A stretch of 64,000 bases of DNA, from assembly GCF_024436395.1 (NCBI RefSeq), contig NZ_JAFMZO010000003.1, forward strand, positions 248,001 through 312,000, read 5' to 3'. Positions 37,863-47,720 of this stretch are shown in pieces; position 1 is the first letter of the stretch, and each line of letters starts with the position of its first letter. Source of the DNA: Paradesertivirga mongoliensis. Lineage in GTDB: Bacteria > Bacteroidota > Bacteroidia > Sphingobacteriales > Sphingobacteriaceae. The position numbers and the translations under genes were made by a program. The notes below the pieces were generated by a model, which made no database searches, was not told the DNA's origin, and saw only the letters and a program-made list of their open reading frames with translations.

Positions 37863-38441
37863 ATGAACAACTTCTTCTATCTTGATCAAAAACAGATCCT
37901 TTCTGTAACCATGATATTGTTCGCAATCATCGATATCATTGGTTCTATTCCGGTGGTTATTGCGTTGCGGAAGAAGGCAGGTCATATTCAGTCTGAAAAG
38001 GCAACCCTGGTAGCTCTGGTGCTCATGATCCTTTTTCTTTACCTGGGAGATGAGCTTTTAAAATTAATCGGACTGGATGTCGCCTCTTTCGCGATCGCCG
38101 GTTCTATCGTTATATTCGTTATCGCAATGGAAATGATTTTGGGAATTAATTTTTTCAAAGAAGAGATGCCCCGAACCGTATCTATAGTTCCCCTCGCTTT
38201 CCCACTTATCGCCGGTGCCGGAACAATGACTACCTTGCTGTCGCTGAGATCGGAATACGATACTCAAAATATCCTGATAGGAGTAATTATAAATATGGGC
38301 TTTGTATACATCGTGCTCAAAAATGTAATCAGAATCGAGAAAATGATTGGCCCCGGAGGGTTGAATGTTTTAAGAAAAGCCTTTGGTATAATTTTGCTGG
38401 CAATAGCGGTGAAACTTTTCAGAAATAATACGGGACTTTAA
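37863..38441 (+). CDS. MarC family inner-membrane protein
   Basis: The 192-residue protein has six predicted helices and MarC/UPF0056 features (FAIIDIIGSIPVVIAL, PLAFPLIAGAGTMTTLLSL). The family function is unknown; the old link to multiple antibiotic resistance was withdrawn for E. coli MarC. It begins 13 nt after the upstream terminator's T-run. Confidence 0.9.
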   Translation: MNNFFYLDQKQILSVTMILFAIIDIIGSIPVVIALRKKAGHIQSEKATLVALVLMILFLYLGDELLKLIGLDVASFAIAGSIVIFVIAMEMILGINFFKEEMPRTVSIVPLAFPLIAGAGTMTTLLSLRSEYDTQNILIGVIINMGFVYIVLKNVIRIEKMIGPGGLNVLRKAFGIILLAIAVKLFRNNTGL

Positions 38442-38476
38442 ACCTCGAAAGCGATCACCTAAGTATCACTCACATA

Positions 38477-39394
38477 ATGAAGTTAAGTATCGCTACAAGC
38501 CAATTTCCGGTTAGCGCGGATATCCACGAGAATAAAGAGAATATTCTAGGTCAGATGAGTCTGGCTAAAGAGCGTGGCTGCAATATTATTCATTTTCCGG
38601 AAGGGAGCCTTTCTGGCTATGCAGGTATCGATTTCTCCTCGTTCGACGGGTACAATTGGGTGCTGTTAAAAGAAAGTATGCTTGGGGTGATAAATGCCGC
38701 CAGGCAGTTGAGCATCTGGGTAGTGCTGGGTTCGTCTCACCAGTTAACAGGCTCTAATAAACCGCATAATAGCTTGTATATTATTACGGCCGACGGCAAT
38801 ATCGAAGATCGCTACGATAAACTATTTTGTGCAGGTAATGACTCAGAAAGCCAGGATGATCTTGCTCATTACTCCTCCGGAAATCATTTTACGCTATTTG
38901 TGATCAATGGTGTAAAATGCGGAACCTTAATATGTCATGATTTTCGCTATCCAGAATTATACCGCGAGCTTAAGAAGCATGGAGTTCAGCTCGTCTTCCA
39001 CTCTTATCATGCAGGAAACATAGATGAAGCTAGGAGAACATTTATGGAATCGCAAGTGGGTGATGTCTATTTTAACCTCAATCCCGGCAGAACGATCCCA
39101 GAGATCACCATGCCAGCCAGCATGATATCATACGCTGCAAATAACCATGTATGGATAAGTTGTAGCAACACATCGGCCGCAGACAGTTGCTTCGCAAGTT
39201 TTATGGTTAGGCCCGACGGAGTAATTACAGGACGACTAGAGAAACACCAGCCGGGCATCCTGGTTACCGAGATCGACTTTGAACAACCATTTTACGACTC
39301 GACAAAATATTGGCGCAATAGAGCTATTAGTGGTATTTACCATAGTGGTAGCGAAATTAGCGATCCCCGATCGCAAAAACGGCAGGAGTTGTAA
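38477..39394 (+). CDS. Carbon-nitrogen hydrolase (nitrilase superfamily)
   Basis: The 305-residue enzyme carries the Glu-Lys-Cys triad: E42 (HFPEGSLSGYAG), K115 (DRYDKLFC) and C153 (GTLICHDFRYPELY). The family cleaves amides or carbamoyl groups. It is not close in pattern to AguB in this window and the substrate is unknown. It ends one base before the convergent methyltransferase gene, with no clear terminator between them. Confidence 0.85.
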   Translation: MKLSIATSQFPVSADIHENKENILGQMSLAKERGCNIIHFPEGSLSGYAGIDFSSFDGYNWVLLKESMLGVINAARQLSIWVVLGSSHQLTGSNKPHNSLYIITADGNIEDRYDKLFCAGNDSESQDDLAHYSSGNHFTLFVINGVKCGTLICHDFRYPELYRELKKHGVQLVFHSYHAGNIDEARRTFMESQVGDVYFNLNPGRTIPEITMPASMISYAANNHVWISCSNTSAADSCFASFMVRPDGVITGRLEKHQPGILVTEIDFEQPFYDSTKYWRNRAISGIYHSGSEISDPRSQKRQEL

Positions 39395-39395
39395 G

Positions 39396-40586
39396 TTAAA
39401 TAGCTGGTTTCAGCAGCCTTGCCACAAACATCGAATCCGACTTTCTATCATAGCCCTTTAAAATTGTCTGAACTTCAAGCTTCAATTTCAGCTCTTTCAC
39501 CAGAAAATCCACCATATCTTCATTCTCTGCTTTAAAAACCGAGCAGGTGATGTAAATCAACGGCTTGCCTGGCTTTAAATATCTAACAATGTTTTTTACA
39601 ATCGACTGCTGAAGATTTTGGAAGGCTTTGATTCGGTATTCCTGAAACTGGCTGATCATTTCGGGAGAGCGGTCCCAGGTACCAGAACCAGTGCAGGGAG
39701 CGTCATAAATTATCCCGTCAAACTCGTAACTATGGATAAACGGCTGGGGATCTTTCGTCAGATCTAATACCTTCTTATGATATTTATTCAACCCTGCATT
39801 CGAAAAACGCTCGTCAAGGTTTTCTAAAACACTTTCGCGGATATCAGAAACCAAAAGCTTGATATCGGGTTGCTGGTGAAACAGATTAATCGATTTACCC
39901 CCTGAAGCGGCACAGCAGTCCCACCAATAATCATATTTCTGAGGCCTGAAGAAACCACATGCGTCTTGCGAAGACAGGTCCTGAATTTCGAAATACTTAT
40001 TATCGGGAAAGAGCTGATCAAGCTTGGTTCCGTTAGGCAGACGCAAGGATCGTTCCTCTTCTTCCTGATAGGAGATGCCGGCGTCTTCCAGCTTCGAACT
40101 TACCCAGGCAGTTTTCCCAGGATACACGCGGATAAAAAGATCGGGCTGAATAAAAAATGACTTTATAAATTCTGTCTTATCAACTTCTTTTGACAGATGA
40201 TGGTGAAAAGGAAAAACATCGTCAAGTAAAAACCCTATTCCGATTTCCTCTAGAAAAGTGATTTTTTCGCCTATTGACAGATGGATCTTATCCGCAAATT
40301 CAGGTTTAAAATGTTCGAGAAAAGCATTTGATGAGTTCGATGTTAAAAATTCTGCAATCATCAAACGTTCTTCTGCCGGCAATTCAGAACAAGCTTTTCC
40401 TAAACGGAAATAATTGTACAGGAGCTGGCTCGCCATCCGGCGATCGGTAGAACCCATTTGTTTATTTCTTCTAAAAAAATCAGGAAGAAACTTTGTTAGC
40501 GGCTTATCCTCCTTGTAAGATTCCAGGATGCGTAAGAATGTTTTGAGTTGCTGGTCGAAACGGGTTGAAGGACTTCTGCTTTCCAA
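39396..40586 (-). CDS. RsmB/NOP family RNA m5C methyltransferase
   Basis: The 396-residue enzyme has an N-terminal NusB-like helical part, a SAM site (WWDCCAASGGKSINL, 221-235) and the two catalytic cysteines C298 (YDAPCTGSGTWDRSP) and C348 (YITCSVFKAEN). It should methylate C5 of a cytosine in rRNA, as RsmB does at C967 of 16S rRNA in E. coli, though the site is inferred. Length is shorter than E. coli RsmB (429). Confidence 0.9.
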   Translation of the reverse strand: MESRSPSTRFDQQLKTFLRILESYKEDKPLTKFLPDFFRRNKQMGSTDRRMASQLLYNYFRLGKACSELPAEERLMIAEFLTSNSSNAFLEHFKPEFADKIHLSIGEKITFLEEIGIGFLLDDVFPFHHHLSKEVDKTEFIKSFFIQPDLFIRVYPGKTAWVSSKLEDAGISYQEEEERSLRLPNGTKLDQLFPDNKYFEIQDLSSQDACGFFRPQKYDYWWDCCAASGGKSINLFHQQPDIKLLVSDIRESVLENLDERFSNAGLNKYHKKVLDLTKDPQPFIHSYEFDGIIYDAPCTGSGTWDRSPEMISQFQEYRIKAFQNLQQSIVKNIVRYLKPGKPLIYITCSVFKAENEDMVDFLVKELKLKLEVQTILKGYDRKSDSMFVARLLKPAI

Positions 40587-40683
40587 GGTAATCTCTTATT
40601 AGTATCGTTAAGGTCCAATCAAAACGAAAGGAAGATCTCTATAATCTAAGACACCCTCCTCTCAACTATTTGTATTTAAGCAA

Positions 40684-42213
40684 TTATTCCCACTCAATGG
40701 TAGCAGGCGGCTTGGAACTGATATCATAAACAACCCGGTTAATTCCTTTAACGTTGTTAATAATGTCGTTTGATATTTTGGCAAGTAACTCGTACGGCAA
40801 GTGACTCCAGTCTGCGGTCATACCATCGACAGAACCAACGGCTCTCAGGCAGATCACATTTTCATATGTCCGCTCATCCCCCATCACTCCTACAGATTGT
40901 ACGGGAAGGAAAATAGCGCCGGCCTGCCAAACTTTATCATACCAGCCCGATGCTTTTAAGTTATGTATATAGATAGCATCTGCTTCCTGTAAGATAGCGA
41001 CTTTCTCGGCGGTGATATCGCCCAAAATGCGGATCGCTAAGCCAGGACCAGGGAAAGGGTGGCGACCCAGAATAACGTCGTCAATACCTAAAGCTTTTCC
41101 GACTTTCCGTACCTCGTCTTTAAATAAGGTATTGAGAGGTTCTACCACTTTCAATTTCATAAAATCGGGCAAACCGCCTACATTATGATGTGATTTAATA
41201 GTGGCTGAAGGACCATTCACCGATACAGATTCAATTACATCCGGATAGATTGTACCTTGTCCCAACCAGGAAACATCCTGAACCTCATGCGCAGCATCAT
41301 CAAAAACCTCGATAAATACCCGGCCAATAATTTTACGCTTTTGTTCTGGGTCTTTTACGCCGGCGAGCTGACTTAAAAATCGGTCTTTTGCATCAATTCC
41401 ACGAACATTTAAACCCATATGCTGATACGAATCGAGCACCTGGGTGTATTCGTCTTTCCGTAATAATCCGTTATCAACAAAAATACAGTGCAGATTTTTG
41501 CCAATGGCGTTATGCAACAGAACTGCAGCTACTGACGAATCAACACCTCCTGACAGGCCTAAAACTACTTTGTCGTTGCCGATCTTTTCTTTCAGTGATG
41601 AAATAGTCGTTTCTATAAAAGAATCCGGGGTCCAATCCTGAGAGCAGCCGCAAATATCAACCAGGAAATTCTCTAATAACTGCTTTCCATCTGTACTATG
41701 AGTTACTTCCGGATGGAATTGTATCCCATAAGTCTTACTTCCATTTACCTGAAACGCAGCTACGCGAACAGTATCCGTACTTGCTATCACCTCAAATTCA
41801 GCCGGAATATCCGCAATAGTATCGCCATGCGACATCCATACCTGCGAATCTCTGGGTATGTTTTTAAGCAAAGGATGTGTTTCGTTAATATATTGAAGAT
41901 TGGCCCTTCCGTATTCGCGGATGGTTGATGGGATTACCTCACCACCCGAATGCTGTGCAAGATATTGAGCCCCGTAGCAGACTGCTAAAAGTGGGTACTT
42001 ATTATGAAAGAGTTTAAAATCAATCTGTGGAGCATTCTCCTGGCGAACCGAAAAAGGGCTACCTGAAAAGATTACTCCTTTCACTGTATTATCAAACTCT
42101 GGAAGATTATTGAAGGGATGTATCTCGCAGTATACATTGAGTTCTCTTACTCTCCGGGCAATTAACTGGGTGTATTGTGATCCGAAGTCAAGAATGATGA
42201 TTTTTTCTTGCAT
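40684..42213 (-). CDS. guaA: GMP synthase (glutamine-hydrolysing)
   Basis: The 509-residue enzyme (from ATG 42213) has a class I glutamine amidotransferase domain with C79 ([12 protein letters not shown]), H167 and E169 (FHPEV), then the ATP pyrophosphatase domain with SGGVDS at 221-226, and a dimerisation domain ending in PPATIEWE. It aminates XMP to GMP. The ATG at 42213 is preferred to a TTG at 42219, which lies in the promoter box at 42217-42224. Confidence 0.97.
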   Translation of the reverse strand: MQEKIIILDFGSQYTQLIARRVRELNVYCEIHPFNNLPEFDNTVKGVIFSGSPFSVRQENAPQIDFKLFHNKYPLLAVCYGAQYLAQHSGGEVIPSTIREYGRANLQYINETHPLLKNIPRDSQVWMSHGDTIADIPAEFEVIASTDTVRVAAFQVNGSKTYGIQFHPEVTHSTDGKQLLENFLVDICGCSQDWTPDSFIETTISSLKEKIGNDKVVLGLSGGVDSSVAAVLLHNAIGKNLHCIFVDNGLLRKDEYTQVLDSYQHMGLNVRGIDAKDRFLSQLAGVKDPEQKRKIIGRVFIEVFDDAAHEVQDVSWLGQGTIYPDVIESVSVNGPSATIKSHHNVGGLPDFMKLKVVEPLNTLFKDEVRKVGKALGIDDVILGRHPFPGPGLAIRILGDITAEKVAILQEADAIYIHNLKASGWYDKVWQAGAIFLPVQSVGVMGDERTYENVICLRAVGSVDGMTADWSHLPYELLAKISNDIINNVKGINRVVYDISSKPPATIEWE

Positions 42214-42216
42214 GGG

Positions 42217-42224
42217 CAAAGATA
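42217..42224 (-). promoter_or_regulatory. TAnnTTTG -7 box before guaA
   Basis: TATCTTTG on the minus strand ends 3 nt before the guaA ATG, predicting a leaderless mRNA. Confidence 0.5.
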
Positions 42225-42439
42225 AAAATTGAAGAGCGTCTGACGACGATTTTTTTATTTTTTTAAACTTGTTTATGCACAGTATTCATTTTCTGTTGAA
42301 AACTAAAGGCAGTTATCCGAAAACCGGGACAGGCTTGGTTTAAAAACCCTAGCGCCCCAAGTCAGAACCGCGCCTTTCAGCAAGTTACAAAGAAGGCTTA
42401 GGACCTAATTTCAACTCAAAGAATAAACATCATGGTTAC

Positions 42440-44848
42440 TTAGTACCATTTCGGGTACTTACCCGGGTTTGCCTCGTTCATCATCTCATAGATCATCTCC
42501 ACGATATCATCAACTGAGGGTTTAGTAAAATAATCTCCGTCTGTTCCGTATGGAGGGCGATGTTCTTTAGCCGAGATAGTTTTCGGCGCACTATCCAGAT
42601 GATAGTATCCTCTTTGATTTTCAAGAATTTGCTGAAAGATAAAAGCCGATGCACCGCCCGGTACATCCTCATCTACCACTAATAATTTATTGGTTTTCTT
42701 TAGTGATTTAGCACATTCACCGTTTAAATCAAAAGGGTGCAATGTCTGCGGATCAACGATTTCGATATTAATTCCCAATCTTTCAAGTTCAGGAACGGCC
42801 TCTTCTACCACCCGCAAGGTTGAACCATAAGAAACCACTGTAATATCCGTACCTTCTTTTATTACCTCTGCAACTCCCAGCGGAACGGTAAATTCACCGG
42901 CGTTTGAAGGAAGGCGCTCTTTAAGCCGGTATCCATTCAAGTTTTCAATTACAATGGCTGGCTCGTCACTTCTTAGTAAGGTGTTATACATACCTGCGGC
43001 CTGCGTCATGTTTCTCGGTACACAAACATGAATTCCTCGCATAGAACCTAATATCATCGACATCGGCGAACCCGAATGCCAGATACCCTCCAATCGATGC
43101 CCACGTGTTCTGATGATTAATGGCGACTTCTGACCTCCTTTAGTCCGATAGCTTAAACAGGCTAAATCATCGCTAACCACATACAAGGCGTATAACAGAT
43201 AGTCGAGGTATTGTATTTCAGCGATTGGCCTTAATCCGCGCAAAGCGAGACCGATGCCCTGACCTATAATAGTACTTTCGCGGATACCGGTATCGGATAC
43301 CCGGATTTTGCCGTGTTTAGCCTGAAGGCCCGCAAAACCCTGATTAACATCGCCTATACTTCCTACATCTTCGCCGAAAGCAACAATGCGGATATCGCGG
43401 CTAAAATTTTCGTCAAAACATGCATTTAATATTTCCCGGCCGTCTATGAGTTTCGCATCATCACCATATTGTGCGGGGATAACCGGAACAGTACGCGGAG
43501 CTTCAACAGAATCGGTAAATAGCTTTGAGTTGTAACGTTCCTGGTTTAAATCCCAATGTTTCTGATACCAGTTGAGCAGGTTATTTTTTGCTTCAGAACT
43601 TTCATTAGCCAGCGAGCGAATTGCTTTGCGGAGAGCAACAAACACATCCCTGCGGGTAACTTCAGCGTTAACTTCCAAAGGTTTTGCCAGATCGTTAAAT
43701 TCCTCGCGGTTAAAAGCCTTCAGCAAAGCTGCGGCTTCCTTAGCTTCCTGAATAAGAATATTATGAAACGCATCCCAGGCGGCTTTCTGGCATTCCTTCA
43801 CATAGGTCCGGGCTTGTCCTTCAAGCTCTTCAAGTTCTTCTTCTGTAGCAACAGCTGATTGTAAAACCCATTTACGCATTTGCAGAAGACAATCATATTC
43901 CGCTTCCCAGCTTAAACGTTCCTGGCTTTTATACCGTTCGTGAGAGCCCGACGAAGAATGCCCTTGTGGCTGAGTAACTTCCCAAACATGGATCATTACA
44001 GGTATATGCTGCTCGCGACAAATATTTATCGCTTTTTCATACGTTTCACAAAGCCCGGGATAGTCCCATCCGCGTACTTTAAAAATCTCCAGGCCCTCTC
44101 CTTTCTCATCGCGCTGAAAACCGCGTAGCACTTCAGATATATCCTGTTTTGTTGTTTGATATTCTTGTGGGACAGATATAGCGTAACTATCATCCCAAAT
44201 GGAAATTGCCAAAGGAATCTGAAGAACTCCGGCAGCATTTATAGCTTCGAAAAACACACCTTCAGATGTAGAGCCGTTACCAATGGTTCCGAAAGCAACT
44301 TCATTTCCATTGATCGAAAAATCCTTTAAAAAGCTTAGATCCGGATTATTTCGGTAAAATTTAGAGGCCTGCGCCAATCCTACCAGTCTGGCCATTTGAC
44401 CTCCGGTAGTTGAAATATCCGAAGAGGTTATTTTCATCTCCGTCTGGTTCTTCCAGGTACCGTCTTGGTTTAAAATACGTGTAGCAAAATGCGCATTCAT
44501 CTGGCGGCCGCCAGAAAAAGGTTCCGCTTCTAAATCGCTATTAGCGTATAATTGAGAGAAGAACTCTGTAATGGTAGCCATTCCGGCTGCAAACATGAAC
44601 GTTTGATCACGGTAGTAACCCGAGCGCCAGTCGCCTTTTTTAAAGGCTTTAGCCATGGCAATCTGCGCTACCTCTTTTCCGTCACCAAAAATGCCAAATT
44701 TTGCTTTCCCTGTAAGCACCTCTTTGCGCCCCAATATACTTGCCTGCCGGCTTTCGTAACATATACGATAATCATTCAGGACAATCTGTTTGAAGTCTTC
44801 AAAACTTAGCTCGGAAACATCGAATTGGTTAGTTACTTTCATTTGCAT
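42440..44848 (-). CDS. Fused E1 alpha-beta 2-oxoacid dehydrogenase (branched-chain type)
   Basis: One 802-residue chain joins E1 alpha (about 20-390) to E1 beta (transketolase-like pyrimidine domain about 465-650, C-terminal domain about 665-795, ending with PKWY). It should decarboxylate a 2-oxo acid (most likely branched-chain) with thiamine diphosphate and pass the acyl group to an E2 that is not encoded here. The thiamine motif is atypical: GNGSTSEG (190-197) then DDSYAIS (219-225), where the usual form is GDG...NNxYAIS. This fused form recurs in Bacteroidota. ATG 44848 is used; M3 is an alternative. Confidence 0.88.
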   Translation of the reverse strand: MQMKVTNQFDVSELSFEDFKQIVLNDYRICYESRQASILGRKEVLTGKAKFGIFGDGKEVAQIAMAKAFKKGDWRSGYYRDQTFMFAAGMATITEFFSQLYANSDLEAEPFSGGRQMNAHFATRILNQDGTWKNQTEMKITSSDISTTGGQMARLVGLAQASKFYRNNPDLSFLKDFSINGNEVAFGTIGNGSTSEGVFFEAINAAGVLQIPLAISIWDDSYAISVPQEYQTTKQDISEVLRGFQRDEKGEGLEIFKVRGWDYPGLCETYEKAINICREQHIPVMIHVWEVTQPQGHSSSGSHERYKSQERLSWEAEYDCLLQMRKWVLQSAVATEEELEELEGQARTYVKECQKAAWDAFHNILIQEAKEAAALLKAFNREEFNDLAKPLEVNAEVTRRDVFVALRKAIRSLANESSEAKNNLLNWYQKHWDLNQERYNSKLFTDSVEAPRTVPVIPAQYGDDAKLIDGREILNACFDENFSRDIRIVAFGEDVGSIGDVNQGFAGLQAKHGKIRVSDTGIRESTIIGQGIGLALRGLRPIAEIQYLDYLLYALYVVSDDLACLSYRTKGGQKSPLIIRTRGHRLEGIWHSGSPMSMILGSMRGIHVCVPRNMTQAAGMYNTLLRSDEPAIVIENLNGYRLKERLPSNAGEFTVPLGVAEVIKEGTDITVVSYGSTLRVVEEAVPELERLGINIEIVDPQTLHPFDLNGECAKSLKKTNKLLVVDEDVPGGASAFIFQQILENQRGYYHLDSAPKTISAKEHRPPYGTDGDYFTKPSVDDIVEMIYEMMNEANPGKYPKWY

Positions 44849-44872
44849 ACAGGCCTTTCTCTACCAGACGGT

Positions 44873-44880
44873 CAAATTTA
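44873..44880 (-). promoter_or_regulatory. TAnnTTTG -7 box before the fused E1 gene
   Basis: TAAATTTG on the minus strand, 24 nt before the ATG at 44848; gives a leader of about 18-20 nt. Confidence 0.45.
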
Positions 44881-44960
44881 ATAAAATATACAGGTTATGA
44901 AACCCAATCTTTCCCTTTGGCGTAGAAATTGAAATCATTATTGAATATTAAAAATAAATT

Positions 44961-44968
44961 TATCTTTG
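44961..44968 (+). promoter_or_regulatory. TAnnTTTG -7 box before the DUF1573 gene
   Basis: TATCTTTG on the plus strand, implying a leader of about 85 nt before the ATG at 45060. No exact -33 box. Confidence 0.45.
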
Positions 44969-45059
44969 TACAACACTTCAATTCTATCGTCGTTTAAAAT
45001 TTATAATTGAATATATTAAACCTGTTACATAGAATCGAGTCTAATATCAAACACATAAA

Positions 45060-45452
45060 ATGAAAAAGCTATTATTACTTTGCTCAGTTATCTTAACTTT
45101 TGTTGCAGTTACGGCGATGAAACCCGGTGCTGAAGCAGAATTTAAATTCGAAACAGAGTCTCATGACTTCGGTAAAATCCCTCAGAACAAGCCTGTTACG
45201 TACGAATTTAAATTTACCAATATTGGCGATCAGCCACTTATTATCTCTAATGTAGAAACAACTTGTGGATGTACCGTTCCCGAATATTCAAAAACTCCTA
45301 TTAAAAAAGGAGAACAGGGAATTATCAAGGCAAGCTTTAACGCAGCAGCTGTAGCACCATTTGTAAAACAGCTTACCATTAAGTCTAATGCCAGAACACC
45401 TATCAAAGTTCTTATCATTAAAGGAGAAGTAATCGCTGCGAACAGCAAATAA
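45060..45452 (+). CDS. DUF1573 domain exported protein
   Basis: The 130-residue protein has a signal peptide (LLLLCSVILTFVAVTAM) and one DUF1573 Ig-like domain: FETESHDFGKIPQNKPVTYEF, VETTCGCTVPEY and KKGEQGIIKASFNA. DUF1573 proteins are abundant in Bacteroidota and their function is not known; the CGC pair may bind a metal or form a disulphide. It is a single-gene unit with its own terminator. Confidence 0.88.
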   Translation: MKKLLLLCSVILTFVAVTAMKPGAEAEFKFETESHDFGKIPQNKPVTYEFKFTNIGDQPLIISNVETTCGCTVPEYSKTPIKKGEQGIIKASFNAAAVAPFVKQLTIKSNARTPIKVLIIKGEVIAANSK

Positions 45453-45474
45453 CCAACATCAGAAAGATTTTGAA

Positions 45475-45506
45475 AAACCTCTCTGCAAACAGGGAGGTTT
45501 TTTTAT
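45475..45506 (+). terminator. Rho-independent terminator after the DUF1573 gene
   Basis: AACCTCTCTG and CAGGGAGGTT (45476-45485 and 45490-45499) pair with one G-U, then a long T-run. Confidence 0.82.
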
Positions 45507-45517
45507 TTTTGTAGCCC

Positions 45518-46744
45518 ATGCCAAAAATTTCCAACAAGGGAAAGCAGATGCCTGCTTCTCCTATCCGCAAACTAACACCATATGCTGACCGTGCTAAACA
45601 GCAAGGTAAAAAAGTATATCACCTGAATATTGGGCAGCCGGATATTGAAACTCCCGAAGCGATGATTAATGCCATTAAAAACATCGACTTCAAAGTATGG
45701 GCATATACCCAGTCTGAAGGAAACTTATCTTACCGCAAAAAACTTGTTGAATACTATAACAAGGCCGGATATAACATCAGTATTGAAGATATTTTTGTAA
45801 CAACAGGGGCTTCGGAAGCAATAGTAATTGCCTTGCAAACCTGTATGGATGATGGCGACGAAGTGATTATTCCTGAGCCATTTTATGCCAATTACAATGC
45901 ATTTGCATGGATGAGCAATGTTACTATAAAACCGGTTCTATCGAGTATTGAAACTGGTTTTGCCTTGCCGGCGATCAGCGAATTTGAGAAACAGATCACA
46001 GACAAAACCAAAGCCATTTTCATTTGTAATCCGAATAACCCCACAGGTTATCTATATTCGTACGAAGAGCTTACAGAACTAAAAAAGCTTTGTTTGAAAT
46101 ACGACTTATACCTGTTTGCCGATGAAGCTTACCGCGAATTTTGTTACGATGATAACAAATTCTATTCGCCCATGCATTTAGACGGATTAGATGAAAACGT
46201 GCTTATTTTCGACAGCGTTTCTAAGCGTTACAGCGCTTGCGGAGCAAGACTAGGCTGTTTCATCACCAAAAATAGAAAAGTAATCGAGACGGCATTAAAG
46301 TTTGCACAGGCGAGGTTAAGTCCTGGTATGGTTGCACAGATTGCCGCCGAAGCTGCGGTTGACACCCCGCCCTCTTACTTTGAACGCGTGAACGTAGAAT
46401 ATACCGAACGTCGCAACATGCTAGTCGAATCGCTGAATAAAATGGAAGGCGTATTTTGTCCCAATCCGGGAGGAGCATTCTATGTGGTGGCGCGTTTTCC
46501 GGTAGACGATTCGGAAAAGTTCTGCCAATGGATGCTGGAAGAGTTTTCTTATGACAATCAGACAGTAATGATGGCTCCGGCGGCAGGTTTTTACAGCACA
46601 CCAGGCGCCGGAAGAGACGAAATCAGATTGGCATACGTTTTGAATAAAGAAGATTTAGCGAATGCGATGATCTGCCTGGAGAAGGCCTTGCTGGAATATC
46701 CGGGGAGGAAGGTGAAAGGTGAAAGCTTAAAGGCGAAAGCTTAA
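45518..46744 (+). CDS. Class I pyridoxal-phosphate aminotransferase
   Basis: The 408-residue enzyme has the fold-type I motifs: NPNNPTG (171-177), DEAY (202-205) and the PLP lysine K236 in SVSKRYSACGARLG. It probably handles aspartate or another amino acid; the specific substrate is not decided. The last 13 residues (after YPG) are a Lys-rich tail encoded by a direct repeat (46721-46746) that also contains the stop codon, so the native C-terminus may have been extended by intergenic repeat DNA. Confidence 0.88.
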   Translation: MPKISNKGKQMPASPIRKLTPYADRAKQQGKKVYHLNIGQPDIETPEAMINAIKNIDFKVWAYTQSEGNLSYRKKLVEYYNKAGYNISIEDIFVTTGASEAIVIALQTCMDDGDEVIIPEPFYANYNAFAWMSNVTIKPVLSSIETGFALPAISEFEKQITDKTKAIFICNPNNPTGYLYSYEELTELKKLCLKYDLYLFADEAYREFCYDDNKFYSPMHLDGLDENVLIFDSVSKRYSACGARLGCFITKNRKVIETALKFAQARLSPGMVAQIAAEAAVDTPPSYFERVNVEYTERRNMLVESLNKMEGVFCPNPGGAFYVVARFPVDDSEKFCQWMLEEFSYDNQTVMMAPAAGFYSTPGAGRDEIRLAYVLNKEDLANAMICLEKALLEYPGRKVKGESLKAKA

Positions 46745-46746
46745 AG
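46721..46746 (+). repeat. Short direct repeat over the aminotransferase stop codon
   Basis: GAAAGCTTAAAG occurs at 46721-46732 and again at 46735-46746. More GAAAG-like units flank it. The TAA stop is within the second unit. Confidence 0.65.
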
Positions 46747-46812
46747 CTGAAAGGCCTGACGCCAATGAACAGTTCTTTTTTAATTTTGAATTTTAATTTT
46801 TACTTACACATC

Positions 46813-47181
46813 GGGCCCGACCGGAATTGACAGGATGGCGGCAAGTATGTAAGCATGCAGCGCGTTGTGAGACTAGCGCTCTAATCTGAACTCTCAAAAC
46901 AATAATTGGCGAAAATAACTACGCCTTAGCTGCCTAATTTAGAATTAGCATAGCTTTTGTCCCGCTGGTATTCTGTTCTGTTATATCAGCATATGGGGCA
47001 TCGAACAACAGAACTGGTTTGGCTTAAGGTGTGAAAGCCGAACGAGATAAAGCACCTAAGGAAGACGGTACAGGCAATCGGCCAGCCTTCCCCTTCCCTA
47101 CAATTAAATGGCAGATAAGCATGTAGAAAGCGTAATTTGTTCCATGTTTGGACGAGAGTTCGAATCTCTCCGGGTCCACCA
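46813..47181 (+). ncRNA. ssrA: tmRNA (transfer-messenger RNA)
   Basis: About 369 nt. The 5' end GGGCCCG pairs with CGGGTCC (47171-47177) to make the acceptor stem (one G-U), followed by an encoded ACCA. The T-arm GAGAGTTCGAATCTCTC is at the 3' end. The tag frame runs 46908-46937 and reads GENNYALAA then TAA, the Bacteroidota tag. It rescues stalled ribosomes together with SmpB. An ORF on the opposite strand here is a shadow. Confidence 0.97.
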
Positions 47182-47187
47182 GACATT

Positions 47188-47217
47188 AAAAAAGCTACTC
47201 AAAAGGTAGCTTTTTTT
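47188..47217. terminator. Rho-independent terminator after ssrA, bidirectional
   Basis: AAAAAAGCTAC (47188-47198) and GTAGCTTTTTT (47206-47216) with a 7-nt loop; T-runs on both strands serve tmRNA and the convergent SRPBCC operon. Confidence 0.88.
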
Positions 47218-47272
47218 GTTTCGCCCTTAATAGCTGGAATATGACATCCAACCCAGTCGGCTAAAGAAGAAA

Positions 47273-47716
47273 TCAATAGGCATAATCCGGTGCTCCAATG
47301 CCAGTAACTATCAGATTTTTCAAGCTTACATTCATATAGCCCGTCCAGCCTTTTGAGCATCCTTTAAAGCAGGAAAACTCTGGAACCAATCCTCTGTGCG
47401 TAAATCGCAACGCCATTTGAACTCCCGCCCGAAAAATTTCAAAATGCACGGTGGTATCCGTCCATTCATGTACATTGCCGTTCCAGGGCATATAGCTGCC
47501 GCTAACCTGCCAAACCATTTTCTCGTTAATGACGACCTCAACAATTTTAAATGCCCACCAGTGGGATCCAAAATCCACCATAAACTCATCGTGGAGGTTT
47601 GCTGTGTTTCCCTTTGCCGTTGCCGACCACCAGGCCCGCACGTTTTTTACTGCATTGAATATCTCCTGCGGTGATTGATCAAGTAAGAGCGTTACACTAA
47701 AGTCCCGATTCTCCAT
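47273..47716 (-). CDS. SRPBCC-domain (AHSA1-like) protein, copy 2
   Basis: The 147-residue protein has the START/AHSA1 fold pattern: QSPQEIFNAVKNVRAWWSATAKGN near the start, DTTVHFEIFRAGVQMALRFTHRGLVPEFSC and a final WTGYMNVSLKNLI. The fold forms a hydrophobic cavity; ligand unknown. It lies 4 nt after a paralogue with the same FTHxGLVPxF-C and GW/PAWTxY pattern, so the two arose by tandem duplication. Confidence 0.85.
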   Translation of the reverse strand: MENRDFSVTLLLDQSPQEIFNAVKNVRAWWSATAKGNTANLHDEFMVDFGSHWWAFKIVEVVINEKMVWQVSGSYMPWNGNVHEWTDTTVHFEIFRAGVQMALRFTHRGLVPEFSCFKGCSKGWTGYMNVSLKNLIVTGIGAPDYAY

Positions 47717-47720
47717 AATT

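Noticed and set aside
39360-39379. GCGATC-ccc-GATCGC hairpin as terminator at the nitrilase/RsmB junction
   Set aside because: It is followed by A, not T, on the plus strand, and on the minus strand the T-run comes before the stem.
46986-47186. 66-residue minus-strand ORF over the tmRNA
   Set aside because: It is a shadow of the tRNA-like end of ssrA (antisense GGPGEIRTLVQ pattern is a known false call).
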